From: Bailinhaonella thermotolerans
GTDB taxonomy: Bacteria > Actinomycetota > Actinomycetes > Streptosporangiales > Streptosporangiaceae
NCBI RefSeq assembly: GCF_003594875.1
Contig: NZ_QZEY01000010.1
Coordinates: forward strand, 1-64,000
Direction of reading: 5' to 3'
DNA: 64,000 bases
The position numbers and the translations under genes were made by a program. This document shows, piece by piece, positions 15,897-24,594 of this stretch (its first letter is position 1; each line of letters starts with the position of its first letter). Below the pieces are notes generated by a model. It had not been told where the DNA came from. It saw only the letters and a program-made list of their open reading frames with translations, and ran no database searches.

Positions 15897-15971
15897 CGGT
15901 CCTGACGGGATTTGAACCCGCGGCCTCCACCTTGACAGGGTGGCGAGCACTCCAAACTGCTCCACAGGACC
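15897..15971 (-). tRNA. tRNA-Asp (GTC)
   Basis: A 75-base cloverleaf with acceptor GGTCCTG/CAGGACC, discriminator G, anticodon loop CTGTCAA (GTC) and T-loop GTTCAAATC. It lies five bases upstream of tRNA-Phe in the same transcript. Confidence 0.95.
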
Positions 15972-16026
15972 TTGTATGTCGGAAGGTTCGCACCTTCCGT
16001 TTTGTCTGGTGCTCCAAGAGTACCAG

Positions 16027-16099
16027 TGCCCCCAACGGGATTCGAACCCGTGCCGCCGCCTTGAAAGGGCGGTGTCCTAGGCCGCTAGACGATGGGGGC
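16027..16099 (-). tRNA. tRNA-Glu (TTC)
   Basis: A 73-base cloverleaf with acceptor GCCCCCA/TGGGGGC, discriminator A, anticodon loop CTTTCAA (TTC) and T-loop GTTCGAATC. It is the first gene of a Glu-Asp-Phe cluster, an order common in actinobacteria. Confidence 0.95.
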
Positions 16100-16193
16100 G
16101 AGACGCCTGCCCTTGACGTCTTGCCGTCGGGGACCGCCCCAGCATAGGGGACGGATGCCCTCGATGCCAAAGTGGTTTCCGGCGGCTGCGACC

Positions 16194-17777
16194 TCAGTCG
16201 GCGGCTCCCGGCGCCGTGGTCGCGGGGACCGTGGCGGTGCTCGTTCCGGGAACCGTCTCCACAGGTGACGGCGCCGGAGTGGGCACAGGATGAATTGTAC
16301 GGCCCGGCTCGGGCTCGATGTGACGTTCGATCTGCGCCGACTGCAGCCCCAGCCCGCCCAGGGTCACGTTGTCCCAGGCCCGCAGGCGTTTGGTGTCCTT
16401 GTCGAAGTACAGCACCGCGGCCTGGATGGGCGTCGGCGTGTCCTTCTCCAGGGCGCGCAGGCCGGCGCCGCCGGTGGAGCCCTGGATGAGCAGGCGGGTG
16501 CCCGAGGGCAGCAGTTCCTCGGAGCGGCGGTGGGTGTGGCCGGACAGGACGAGCGGCGCGGCCCCGCCCATGGCGCGCCCGATCGTGGGGTCGTGCACGG
16601 CGACGACGTCCGTGGTCAGCTCCCGGTTGAGCCGCCCGCGGTCGTCCGGCGGCCCGGGCACGCGCGTCAGCCGTTCGGCCTCGGCCCGGCCCAGGGCGGC
16701 GAGGTCGTCGTTGGAGGCCACGACGACGGACTTGTCCGGGGTGAAGCGGGGGTCCCCGATCCCGTAGATCCGCAGGCCCGCGACCTCGGCGAAGTCCCCG
16801 TCGAGGACGACCGCGTTGCGCTTGCGCGCGACCGCGCGCTGCGTGCCCATGGAGTCGTGGTTGCCGCGGACCCAGACGTACGGCACGCCGAGGCGGCCGA
16901 TCTCGTCGGTGAAGCGATTCTCGGGGCTGGAGCCGTGGTCGGTGAGGTCCCCGGTGTCGATGATGGCGTCGATCTTGAACTGGTCCACGAGGGAGCGGAT
17001 CACGTTCCAGGCGATCGGGTTGAGGTGGATGTCCGAGACGTGCAGCACGCGCACGGTCGAGGGGTCGGGCGCGAAGTCGGGCAGCCCGGAGGCCGCCTCG
17101 TAGAGCTGCGACACGTTCGTCACGATCTTGGCGAGCTGGGTGCGGTACACCGAGAACCGCTGCACGATCGACTGCGCGCTGCCCACCAGGGACGGGGCGC
17201 CGGTCAGCAGCCCGGTGTACCGCGGCTCGACGATCGACTGCGGCCGGAAGGTCAGTACGGCGGCGCCGAGAACGGCCCCCGCGACCAGCAGGCTCACGCC
17301 CGACGTGAGCAGCGCCCGGGAGGGCCGGCGGTAGACGATCAGCCCGAGGACGCCGGCCCCGAGCAGCGCGGAGAAGCCGGCGTACAGCGCCAGCCGCACC
17401 AGGCCGTGCCGCAGGTCCGCCTCGATGCTCTCCGGCAGCCGGTCCACCGCGCGCTGGGAGTTGATCAGCTCGCGGGCGCGGTCCGTCTCGATGCCCTCGA
17501 TGCGGACGCCGAGCCCGGCGGGCCCGTCGTGGCTGTCGAAGGTCAGCGTGCCCAGGGGCCGTACGTCGAGGACGGTGTCGCCCTCCCAGGACGGCGTGAG
17601 GCTCAGCCCGACCTCGGCCGGGCCGACCCGGGTGTGGACGGGCCCGGCGAGCGCCACGCCGAGCCACGCCCCGGCGACGGCCACGAGCAGGATGGACGCC
17701 CACCTGGCGGGGCGTCGTACGGAACGCCGGGCGAGGAGGCGGCGCGCCGCCGCGGGGAGACTACGGGCGAACTCCAT
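16194..17777 (-). CDS. Membrane-anchored metallophosphoesterase
   Basis: A 527-residue protein. Transmembrane helices lie at about 27-45 (WASILLVAVAGAWLGVALAG), 130-148 and 157-177. The calcineurin-like phosphoesterase domain starts near residue 243 with the full metal-site series: VSDIHLNP, DTGDLTDHG, VRGNHDS, a later VVAVHDP and SGHTHR. It is expected to bind two metals and hydrolyse a phosphoester at the membrane; the substrate is unknown. The C-terminus is a Pro/Thr/Ala-rich tail. It diverges from the zincin gene with 44 bases between. Confidence 0.87.
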   Translation of the reverse strand: MEFARSLPAAARRLLARRSVRRPARWASILLVAVAGAWLGVALAGPVHTRVGPAEVGLSLTPSWEGDTVLDVRPLGTLTFDSHDGPAGLGVRIEGIETDRARELINSQRAVDRLPESIEADLRHGLVRLALYAGFSALLGAGVLGLIVYRRPSRALLTSGVSLLVAGAVLGAAVLTFRPQSIVEPRYTGLLTGAPSLVGSAQSIVQRFSVYRTQLAKIVTNVSQLYEAASGLPDFAPDPSTVRVLHVSDIHLNPIAWNVIRSLVDQFKIDAIIDTGDLTDHGSSPENRFTDEIGRLGVPYVWVRGNHDSMGTQRAVARKRNAVVLDGDFAEVAGLRIYGIGDPRFTPDKSVVVASNDDLAALGRAEAERLTRVPGPPDDRGRLNRELTTDVVAVHDPTIGRAMGGAAPLVLSGHTHRRSEELLPSGTRLLIQGSTGGAGLRALEKDTPTPIQAAVLYFDKDTKRLRAWDNVTLGGLGLQSAQIERHIEPEPGRTIHPVPTPAPSPVETVPGTSTATVPATTAPGAAD

Positions 17778-17821
17778 GAACCTCTACATGCTCGGAGGAA
17801 GAGGTCGGTTAACAGAAGAGA

Positions 17822-18178
17822 ATGGATAACGTGATCGAGGTCTCACGGGCGCGGTTCGAGGAGTTGGTCTCGGACGCGCTCGACACCGTCCCGCAGGAGC
17901 TGACGGCGCTCATGGACAACGTCGTCGTGGTCGTCGTGGACGATCCGCCCGAGCCGGGGTTGCTCGGGCTCTACACCGGGGTGCCGCTGACCGAGCGCGG
18001 CGACTGGTACTCCGGCACCATGCCGCTGCCCGACCACATCGAGATCTACCGCAACCCCACCTGCGAAATCTGCGACACCGAGGACGACGTGGTCGAGGAG
18101 GTGAGAATCACCGTCGTTCACGAAATAGCGCATCATTTCGGGATCGACGATGACCGATTGCACGCCCTTGGCTACTGA
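17822..18178 (+). CDS. Metallopeptidase-like zincin (HExxH) family protein
   Basis: A 118-residue cytoplasmic protein of the small minimal-zincin family. It ends with VHEIAHHFGIDDDRLHALGY, carrying the HExxH plus downstream His/Asp zinc site. An acidic N-terminal half includes VDDPPEPGLLGLYTGVPLTE, typical of this family. Its substrate is not established. The ATG at 17822 is used; a GTG four codons later is possible. Confidence 0.85.
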   Translation: MDNVIEVSRARFEELVSDALDTVPQELTALMDNVVVVVVDDPPEPGLLGLYTGVPLTERGDWYSGTMPLPDHIEIYRNPTCEICDTEDDVVEEVRITVVHEIAHHFGIDDDRLHALGY

Positions 18179-18253
18179 TCGCTTGCGAGCGCGGCCCGGA
18201 CACGCCACCGTAGGTAACGGAGCAACAACGATCCGTGCGACGCTCGGGGTGAC

Positions 18254-19543
18254 ATGGCCGACACCAAGCCCGACCCGGTCTCGGGACGACACCGCAGACC
18301 GCCTGAGGAACGGGCCACCTACGGCGAGGTCATCGCCATCCGGGAGTTCCGCGCGCTCTGGCTGGGCCAGGGGCTCTCCCTCCTGGGCGACCAGATGGCC
18401 CAGGTCGCGCTGGCCGTCCTCGTCTACGACCGTACGGGCTCGGCCCTGCTCACGGCCGCCACGTACGCCCTGACGTACCTCCCGCCGATCCTGGGCGGGC
18501 CGCTGCTGTCCGGGCTCGCCGACCGCTACCCGCGCCGCCGGGTCATGATCACGTGCGACGTGGCCCGCGCCGTGCTGGTCGCGGCGATGGCGGTGCCGGG
18601 CATGCCGTTCGCGGCGCTGTGCGTGCTGCTGTTCTGCGTCGTCCTGCTGAGCGCGCCGTTCTCCGCCGCCCGCGCCGCGCTGCTGCCGGAGATCCTGCCG
18701 GGCGACAAGTACGTCGTCGGCTCGGCCCTGCAGAACATGACGCACCAGGCCACCCAGATGATCGGCTTCGTCGCGGGCGCCGGCGTGATCACCCTGCTCG
18801 GGCCGTACCGCGCGCTCGCGCTCGACTCGGCGACCTTCCTGGCGTCGGCGCTGTTCCTGGTGGCCGGGGTGCGGTCGCGCGCCGCGTCGGCGGGTCCCGA
18901 GGACCGCAGCAGGCCGTCCATGTGGACGATGACGCGGGCCGGGGCGCGCATGGTGTTCGGCGATCCCCGGCTGCGCACGCTCGTGCTGTTCGCCTGGCTG
19001 TGCGGGTTCTACATCGTGCCCGAGGGGCTGGCCGCGCCGTACGCCGCGGAACTGGGGGGCGGGCCGGTCGCGGTCGGGCTGCTCATGGCGGCGATGCCGA
19101 CCGGCACGGTGATCGGGGCGTTCCTGTTCAGCCGCCTGGTCTCGCCGTCGGGGCGGTTGCGCAGCATGGGCTGGCTCACGCTCCTCACCTGCGCGCCGCT
19201 GATCTTCTCGGCGCTCGGCCCCGGGCTGCCGATCGTGCTGGGGTTGTGGGTCCTGTCCGGCATCGGCGGGGCGTACCAGCTCGCGGCGAACGCGGCCTTC
19301 GTGCAGTGCGTGCCGGCCGAAGGCCGCGCTCAGGCGTTCGGGCTGGTCCAGTCGGGGCTGCTCGCCGCGCAGGGGCTCGGCATCCTGCTCGGCGGGGCGG
19401 CGGCCCAGGCGCTCGGCCCGGAGCCGGTGGTCGCCCTGGCGGGCGCCGCCGGCCTGTGCGTGGCGAGCGTGCTGGCCCTGTCCTGGTCCGACATCCGGGC
19501 GGACATCATCCGGGACGTCAGGGCGTCGGCCGATTCTTGTTGA
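18254..19543 (+). CDS. MFS transporter
   Basis: A 429-residue membrane protein with about twelve hydrophobic helices and MFS signatures: LGQGLSLLGDQMAQVALAV in helix 1-2, and the loop GLADRYPRRRVMI between helices 2 and 3 (the D-R-x-R-R motif A). It resembles MFS exporters of the drug or macrolide-efflux type; the substrate cannot be predicted. Its 3' end overlaps the convergent PspC gene by 26 bases. Confidence 0.88.
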   Translation: MADTKPDPVSGRHRRPPEERATYGEVIAIREFRALWLGQGLSLLGDQMAQVALAVLVYDRTGSALLTAATYALTYLPPILGGPLLSGLADRYPRRRVMITCDVARAVLVAAMAVPGMPFAALCVLLFCVVLLSAPFSAARAALLPEILPGDKYVVGSALQNMTHQATQMIGFVAGAGVITLLGPYRALALDSATFLASALFLVAGVRSRAASAGPEDRSRPSMWTMTRAGARMVFGDPRLRTLVLFAWLCGFYIVPEGLAAPYAAELGGGPVAVGLLMAAMPTGTVIGAFLFSRLVSPSGRLRSMGWLTLLTCAPLIFSALGPGLPIVLGLWVLSGIGGAYQLAANAAFVQCVPAEGRAQAFGLVQSGLLAAQGLGILLGGAAAQALGPEPVVALAGAAGLCVASVLALSWSDIRADIIRDVRASADSC

Positions 19544-19787
19544 CGTTCTTGTCGATCAGGTCCTGCGCGATCGACGTGGGGCGCCCCTCCTCGGGGACGA
19601 TCAGCCACGCGAGCGCGTAGATCGCGATCCCGGCGCCGCCGAAGAGCGTGAGCGCGGCGAGGGCGATCCTGATGATGTTCGGGTCGATCCCGACGTAGCG
19701 TCCGGCCCCGCTGCACACGCCCGCGATGATGCGGCCGTCGCGCGTCCGGCGGAGCTGCTTGACCTGCGAGTCGTTCATCTCGTCCAT
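19518..19787 (-). CDS. PspC-domain membrane protein
   Basis: An 89-residue protein with the PspC fold: LRRTRDGRIIAGVCSGAGRY, GIDPNIIRIALAALTLFGG, and a second helix IAIYALAWLIVPEEG. PspC proteins act in envelope-stress signalling or anti-sigma control. The start could also be the Met three codons in. The gene is convergent with, and overlaps, the MFS gene. Confidence 0.85.
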   Translation of the reverse strand: MDEMNDSQVKQLRRTRDGRIIAGVCSGAGRYVGIDPNIIRIALAALTLFGGAGIAIYALAWLIVPEEGRPTSIAQDLIDKNVNKNRPTP

Positions 19788-19894
19788 GTCTACGATCGTG
19801 CCCTCCTGGCGGCGTCCACACCATCGGGAGTCACCCTGACGCGACCCTGGGACGGCCCTTCGTTACCCTGACCGCAGACCCCGGGAGGATCATC

Positions 19895-21046
19895 ATGGAT
19901 CTGCTCGACATCGACGCCCGGCTCTCCGACGAGCAGCGGCTGGTCAGGGACACGGTGCGGTCCTACGCCGGGGACCGCGTGCTCCCCCGCGTCGCCGGCT
20001 GGTTCGAGGAGGGCGTGTTCCCCGCGCGCGAACTCGCCCCCGAACTCGGCTCGCTGGGCCTGCTCGGGATGCACCTGACCGGATACGGCTGCGCCGGGGC
20101 CGACGCGACGTCGTACGGCGTGGCCTGCCGGGAACTGGAGGCGGCGGACTCCGGGCTGCGGTCCTTCGTGTCGGTTCAGGGGTCGCTGGCGATGTTCCCG
20201 ATCTGGCGGTACGGCTCCGCGGAGCAGAAGGCCGAGTGGCTGCCGCGCATGGCGTCCGGCGAGGCCATCGGCTGCTTCGGGCTGACCGAGCCCGACCGCG
20301 GCTCCGACCCGTCGTCCATGCGGACGTACGCCAAGCGGGACGGCTCCGACTGGATCCTCAACGGCGCCAAGATGTGGATCACCAACGGGTCGGTCGCGGA
20401 CGTGGCGGTGGTCTGGGCCCGGACGGACGAGGGCATCCGCGGCTTCGTCGTGCCGGCGGACACCCCCGGATTCTCGGCCCCGGAGATCCACCGCAAGCTG
20501 TCCCTGCGCGCCTCGGTCACGTCGTCGCTGTACCTCGACGACGTACGCCTCCCGGAGTCCGCCGTCCTGCCGGGGGTGACGGGGCTCAAGGGGCCGCTGT
20601 CATGCCTGTCGGAGGCGCGGTTCGGCATCCTGTGGGGCGTGGTCGGCGCGGCGCGGGCCTGCCTTGAGGCGGCGCTCGGCTACGCCCGGACGCGCGAGCA
20701 GTTCGGCCGCCCGATCGGCGGCTTCCAGCTCACACAGGAGAAGCTGGCCTGGATGGCGGTCGCCGTGCAGCAGGCCCAGCTCACCGCCCTCCACCTGGCC
20801 GCCCTGAAGGAGTCCGGCGAGCTGAAGCCGCACCAGATCAGCTTCGGCAAGCTCGCCAACGTCCGCGCCGCGATCGACGTCGCCCGCCAGGCCCGGACGA
20901 TCCTGGGCGCGAACGGCGTCACGCTGGAGTACCCGGTCATCCGCCACATGACCAACCTGGAGAGCGTCCTGACGTACGAAGGAACCGAGGAAGTGCACTT
21001 ACTGACTCTCGGCAAGGCCCTGACCGGCCTCGACGCCTTCCGCTGA
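19895..21046 (+). CDS. Acyl-CoA dehydrogenase, glutaryl-CoA dehydrogenase-like
   Basis: A 383-residue flavoprotein. The N-terminal helical domain leads to CFGLTEPDRGSDPSSM (FAD/substrate loop) and WITNGSVADV (middle beta domain). The C-terminal part has ARTREQFGRPIGGFQLTQEK and the catalytic stretch LTYEGTEEVH, where Glu is the general base. The close match of the C-terminal segment (EYPVIRHMTNLESVLTYEGT) to glutaryl-CoA dehydrogenases suggests lysine/tryptophan catabolism through glutaryl-CoA. GGGAGG lies upstream of the ATG. It stands alone. Confidence 0.87.
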   Translation: MDLLDIDARLSDEQRLVRDTVRSYAGDRVLPRVAGWFEEGVFPARELAPELGSLGLLGMHLTGYGCAGADATSYGVACRELEAADSGLRSFVSVQGSLAMFPIWRYGSAEQKAEWLPRMASGEAIGCFGLTEPDRGSDPSSMRTYAKRDGSDWILNGAKMWITNGSVADVAVVWARTDEGIRGFVVPADTPGFSAPEIHRKLSLRASVTSSLYLDDVRLPESAVLPGVTGLKGPLSCLSEARFGILWGVVGAARACLEAALGYARTREQFGRPIGGFQLTQEKLAWMAVAVQQAQLTALHLAALKESGELKPHQISFGKLANVRAAIDVARQARTILGANGVTLEYPVIRHMTNLESVLTYEGTEEVHLLTLGKALTGLDAFR

Positions 21047-21286
21047 GCCGGGCGGACCTCCTTCGTCCCCGCGTACGTCAGGACGCCGCGGACGGGTGAG
21101 GGCCGGGTGGCGCCGCCGTACCGGAGGAGCGGCGCCGCCGTGGCGGTCCCGTCTGCGGAGAAGTGCACACGCGGGGCGTGGATTTCGGCGCGGCCGGGGG
21201 GCCGCGTGGGTTGCGATCCTCTGCGGGACGTTGACGACGCGCCCGCGGCGGCGATCCCGCCCGGGCGCCCATCGAAGGACAGACCC

Positions 21287-22102
21287 TTGTTCCGCGAAGC
21301 ACTCATCGCCGGCCTCGCCGCCGGCGCGGCGGCCACCCTGCTCTCCGCGCCGGCCCACGCGGCCACCTACACGTACCCGGACACGCACTACGTGGAGGCG
21401 GACGAGCTCGTCCGCAACCTCAACACGCTCTCCTGGCCGGGCCAGGCGACGTACAACTCCTACGCCGACGGGACCCCGCAGGTCACCTGGGGCACCGACG
21501 GCGTGCCGACGAGCTACCGGAACCGCAGCCGGTGCGCCTCGTTCGTGACCCAGGTGCTCAAGCACAGCTACTCGTGGGCCACCACGAGCTACTTCCAGAC
21601 CTCCTTCGGCAGCGCCAGCCCGTTCGCGGGGGACTACTACGACACGATCAGGACGGCGTCGGTTTCCGACCACTTCGCCCGCATCGGGAGCGTCAGCATC
21701 CTGCGCCGCGGCGACATCATCGCGATCAAGTACGCCGGGGGCGGCGACACCGGCGAGGCCACCGGCCACGTCATGATCGTGCAGGACAAGCACCTCTACG
21801 ACCGGGACGGCGACCCGGCGACGACCGAGTGGGCCGTGCGCGTGATCGACAGCACGAGCAACCCCCACGGCGCCGCCAAGACCGCCGGCCCGAACTCTCC
21901 GTACCTGAGCTACCCCGACACCCGCTCGGTCCCCGACTTCGACGTGGTCGACGACAACGAGGAGTACGACGGCGCGGGCCGGGGCTGGATCTTCATCCAG
22001 ACCGTGGACAACCGGCCCACCGGCCACTGGTGGGGCGCGAACGAGTCCGCCTTCCACCCGGTCTCCACCCGCCCGATGGCCCTGGGCCGCATCCTGGAGT
22101 GA
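21287..22102 (+). CDS. Secreted NlpC/P60-like or CHAP-like cell-wall hydrolase
   Basis: A 271-residue exported protein. I chose TTG at 21287, preceded by GAAGGA at seven bases, because it places a clean signal peptide at the N-terminus (LIAGLAAGAAATLLSAPAHA, cleavage after about residue 27). The mature part has SRCASFVTQVLKHSY (candidate catalytic Cys) and TGHVMIVQD (candidate His) after ILRRGDIIAI, the Cys-His layout of papain-like peptidoglycan amidases or peptidases. The substrate is unproven. It precedes a strong terminator. Confidence 0.72.
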   Translation: MFREALIAGLAAGAAATLLSAPAHAATYTYPDTHYVEADELVRNLNTLSWPGQATYNSYADGTPQVTWGTDGVPTSYRNRSRCASFVTQVLKHSYSWATTSYFQTSFGSASPFAGDYYDTIRTASVSDHFARIGSVSILRRGDIIAIKYAGGGDTGEATGHVMIVQDKHLYDRDGDPATTEWAVRVIDSTSNPHGAAKTAGPNSPYLSYPDTRSVPDFDVVDDNEEYDGAGRGWIFIQTVDNRPTGHWWGANESAFHPVSTRPMALGRILE

Positions 22103-22112
22103 CGCACGCGAG

Positions 22113-22153
22113 GCCGCCGGCCGCCGCCGGAGAGGCGTGCGGCGGCCGGCGGC
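22113..22153. terminator. Convergent terminator hairpin
   Basis: Perfect 15-bp GC stem (22113-22127 with 22139-22153) with an 11-base loop, between the secreted hydrolase and the convergent beta-propeller gene. No T-tract, as is common in actinomycetes. Confidence 0.75.
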
Positions 22154-22165
22154 GCCGTGCCGCGG

Positions 22166-22999
22166 TCAGCCCGGGCAGTGCGCGCAGAACAGCCTGCGGT
22201 CGAAGACGGTCAGCGCCGGGCCGTGCGCCGACCGGTAGCTGGAGATCGGGTTGTCGGGGTACCACTTGCTCCCGTCAAACGACGTCCACCACAGGTTCGC
22301 GTCGTTCCCGCCCCGGTGCACGCAGTGCAGCATGCCGTTGAACTCGGCCAGCGCCGGGCCCGCGGCCGACTGCGTGTTCGGGATCTCGGAGTCGGGCCGC
22401 CAGCTCATGCCGTCGAAGGCCGTGTAGCGGAGGTTGGCGTCGTTCTCCGGCCGGTAGGCGCAGACGAGCGCGCGGCCGAATACGGCCAGCCCCGGGCTCA
22501 CCGTGGATTTGTAGCTGGAGATGGGGCTGTCCGGCGCCCATTTGCCGCCGTCGAACGACGTGTACCACAAATTGGTGTCGTTGCCGCCGCGGTGCACGCA
22601 GTACAGGACGCCGTTGAACACGGCGAGCGCCGGGCCGGTCGCCGACTGCGTATTCGGGATCTGCGCCTCCGGGCTCCACCGCATCCCGTCGAAGGTCGCG
22701 TAGCGGAGATTGGCGTCATTCGCCGGCCGGTACGCGCAGTACAGCTTGTCCCGGAACACCGCCAGCCCCGGGCCGCCCGCGGACTGGTAGTCGTGGATGG
22801 GGTTGTCGGGGGCCCACTTGCCCCCGTCGAACGACGTGTACCACAGGTTCGCGTCGTTGCCGCCGCGGTGGACGCAGTACAGGACGTTGTTGAAGACGGC
22901 CAGCGCGGGAGCGGCCACCGACTGCGAGTTGGGGATCTGGGCGTCCGGGCCCCAGGTGGCGCCGTCGAAGGACAGATAACGCAGGTTGATATCGGCCAT
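22166..22999 (-). CDS. Six-repeat beta-propeller lectin-like protein
   Basis: A 277-residue protein made almost wholly of six tandem 46-residue repeats that alternate between two types. Type A (repeats 1, 3, 5) runs LRYxxFDG..W.PD..IPN.QS and ends CVHRGGNDxN. Type B (2, 4, 6) runs LWYTSFDGGKWAPD and ends CAYRPxNDAN. Each repeat fits one four-stranded blade, so a six-bladed ring of three A-B pairs is likely, as in fungal and bacterial sugar-binding propellers. No signal peptide is seen, so the mature site is unclear. Confidence 0.8.
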   Translation of the reverse strand: MADINLRYLSFDGATWGPDAQIPNSQSVAAPALAVFNNVLYCVHRGGNDANLWYTSFDGGKWAPDNPIHDYQSAGGPGLAVFRDKLYCAYRPANDANLRYATFDGMRWSPEAQIPNTQSATGPALAVFNGVLYCVHRGGNDTNLWYTSFDGGKWAPDSPISSYKSTVSPGLAVFGRALVCAYRPENDANLRYTAFDGMSWRPDSEIPNTQSAAGPALAEFNGMLHCVHRGGNDANLWWTSFDGSKWYPDNPISSYRSAHGPALTVFDRRLFCAHCPG

Positions 23000-23382
23000 G
23001 GGTCTTCCCAGCCCTTCTCGACCGAATTCGAGGAACAGGACGTCGCGATATTCGCGAGAAGATCGGTTCGCATATCGAGGCGGATTGAGGGTGACTCAAT
23101 ACCCGGACCGGAATACGCGGACGCGAACCTTGTAAACCCCCCCGGAGTGGGCCTGCCCTAGATGCTCAACCGCGAATAGACCCCAGTCAAGGCCGGGCTG
23201 TCATGATTTTTCACCGCCCGCTGAATCCCATCATGAAAACGCTCGCGCCGAATAACCGGGCGGGCCTGCGTCCCGGGCCGCCCCTCGGCGGCGGGCCCGG
23301 GGCCCGCCTGCGGCCGTTCCTGTTCCGGAACGGCGAGAGCCCGCCTCGGCGGACGCCGGGGCGGGCTCTCGCGGGCCGGGGG
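23000..23382. other. Intergenic region between propeller and glutamine synthetase genes
   Basis: No gene is evident. The part near 23000-23200 is AT-richer and should hold the promoter and leader of the propeller gene. 23334-23371 holds the terminator of glnII. Confidence 0.5.
23334..23371 (-). terminator. Terminator after glnII
   Basis: Perfect 12-bp stem (CGAGAGCCCGCC at 23334-23345 with its complement at 23360-23371), 14-base loop, 12 bases past the glnII stop codon. A second small hairpin (CCGTTCC/GGAACGG) lies next to it. Confidence 0.75.
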
Positions 23383-24396
23383 TCAGACCTGGCCGGCCTT
23401 CTCCAGCTCGGTGCAGCAGGTGTCGACGATGAGGCGGGTCACCACGTAGGGGTCGACGTTGGCGTTGGGGCGGCGGTCCTCGATGTAGCCCTTCTTGTCG
23501 GCCTCGACCTGCCAGGGGATGCGGACGGAGGCGCCGCGGTCGGAGACGCCGTAGCTGTACTCGCTCCAGGGGGCGGTCTCGTGCATGCCGGTGAGGCGGT
23601 GCTCGATGTCGGCGCCGTAGTTCTTGACGTGCTCCTGGGCCTTGGTGCCCAGGGCCTCGCAGGCGGTGATGATGGCGTCGTAGCCCTCGCGCATGGCCTT
23701 GGTGGAGAAGTTGGTGTGCGCGCCGGCGCCGTTCCAGTCGCCCTTGACCGGCTTGGGGTCGAGGGTGGCGGAGATGCCGAAGTCCTCGGCGATGCGGTAG
23801 AGCAGCCAGCGGGCGACCCAGAGCTGGTCGGCGACCTCGACCGGGCCGAGCGGGCCGACCTGGAACTCCCACTGGCCGGGCATGACCTCGGCGTTGATGC
23901 CGGAGATGCCGAGCCCGGCGGCGAGGCAGGCGTCGAGGTGGGCCTCGACGATCTCGCGGCCGAAGACCTCGTCGGCGCCGACGCCGCAGTAGTAGAAGCC
24001 CTGCGGGGCGGGGAAGCCGCCGGCCGGGAAGCCGAGCGGGCGGCCGTCCTCGAAGAAGGTGTACTCCTGCTCGATGCCGAAGATCGGCTCCTGCGCGGCG
24101 AAGCGCTCGGCGACCTCGGCGAGCTTGGCGCGGGTGTTCGAGGGGTGCGGCGTCATGTCCGTGTCGAGGACCTCGCACAGCACGAGCACGTTGTCGCCGC
24201 CGCGGATCGGGTCGGGACAGGTGAAGACGGGCTTGAGCACGCAGTCGGACGAGTGGCCCGCGGCCTGGTTCGTGCTGGAGCCGTCGAAGCCCCAGATCGG
24301 CAGCTCGGCGCCGTCCGGCAGGATCTTGGTCTTGGAGCGCAGCCGGGCGGTGGGCTCGGTGCCGTCGATCCAGATGTACTCAGCCTTGTAGCTCAC
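23383..24396 (-). CDS. glnII: Type II glutamine synthetase
   Basis: A 337-residue enzyme of the short, eukaryote-like GSII class, which joins ammonium to glutamate using ATP. Visible signatures are the N-terminal AEYIWIDGTEPTARLRSKTK, the WGFDGSSTNQA loop, FGIEQEYTFF (metal Glu residues), GDWNGAGAHTNFSTKAM (ATP loop) and RGASVRIPW. I chose GTG at 24396 with GGGAT upstream; longer in-frame readings add unrelated sequence. GSII enzymes are octamer-to-decamer forms not regulated by adenylylation. Transcription is probably under GlnR. Confidence 0.93.
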   Translation of the reverse strand: MSYKAEYIWIDGTEPTARLRSKTKILPDGAELPIWGFDGSSTNQAAGHSSDCVLKPVFTCPDPIRGGDNVLVLCEVLDTDMTPHPSNTRAKLAEVAERFAAQEPIFGIEQEYTFFEDGRPLGFPAGGFPAPQGFYYCGVGADEVFGREIVEAHLDACLAAGLGISGINAEVMPGQWEFQVGPLGPVEVADQLWVARWLLYRIAEDFGISATLDPKPVKGDWNGAGAHTNFSTKAMREGYDAIITACEALGTKAQEHVKNYGADIEHRLTGMHETAPWSEYSYGVSDRGASVRIPWQVEADKKGYIEDRRPNANVDPYVVTRLIVDTCCTELEKAGQV

Positions 24397-24477
24397 GTCG
24401 ATCCCTTCAGCAGCCAGACCGGCGGGTTCGTCCGCCACGCCGAGGGTTGCAACGCACAGTTTCGCGGCTTTTGCCCG

Positions 24478-24500
24478 AATGTTAACGGCATGTGAACCAG
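24478..24500. promoter_or_regulatory. Possible GlnR-type site upstream of glnII
   Basis: TTAACGGCATGTGAAC at about 24482-24497 has two AC-type half sites 11 bases apart, like the actinobacterial GlnR box (gTnAC-n6-GaAAC). It lies about 85 bases before the glnII start. The match is partial. Confidence 0.35.
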
Positions 24501-24594
24501 GAGATCCCTGTGTAAATTCTGCCGTTCCGTACGCCGGCGGCCGGACCGGCACGAGCCGCTCCGGCCGCGGGGCCGCCCCGGGGAGGGCGGGGCG

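Noticed and set aside
15856-17703. 615-codon minus-strand frame over the metallophosphoesterase and tRNAs
   Set aside because: It runs through three tRNA genes and is a shadow of the metallophosphoesterase in another frame; Arg/Pro/Ala-rich with no domain.
22166-22999. Regular repeats at the DNA level, considered as a CRISPR array or minisatellite
   Set aside because: The 138-base repeats are in frame and encode beta-propeller blades with codon-level divergence.
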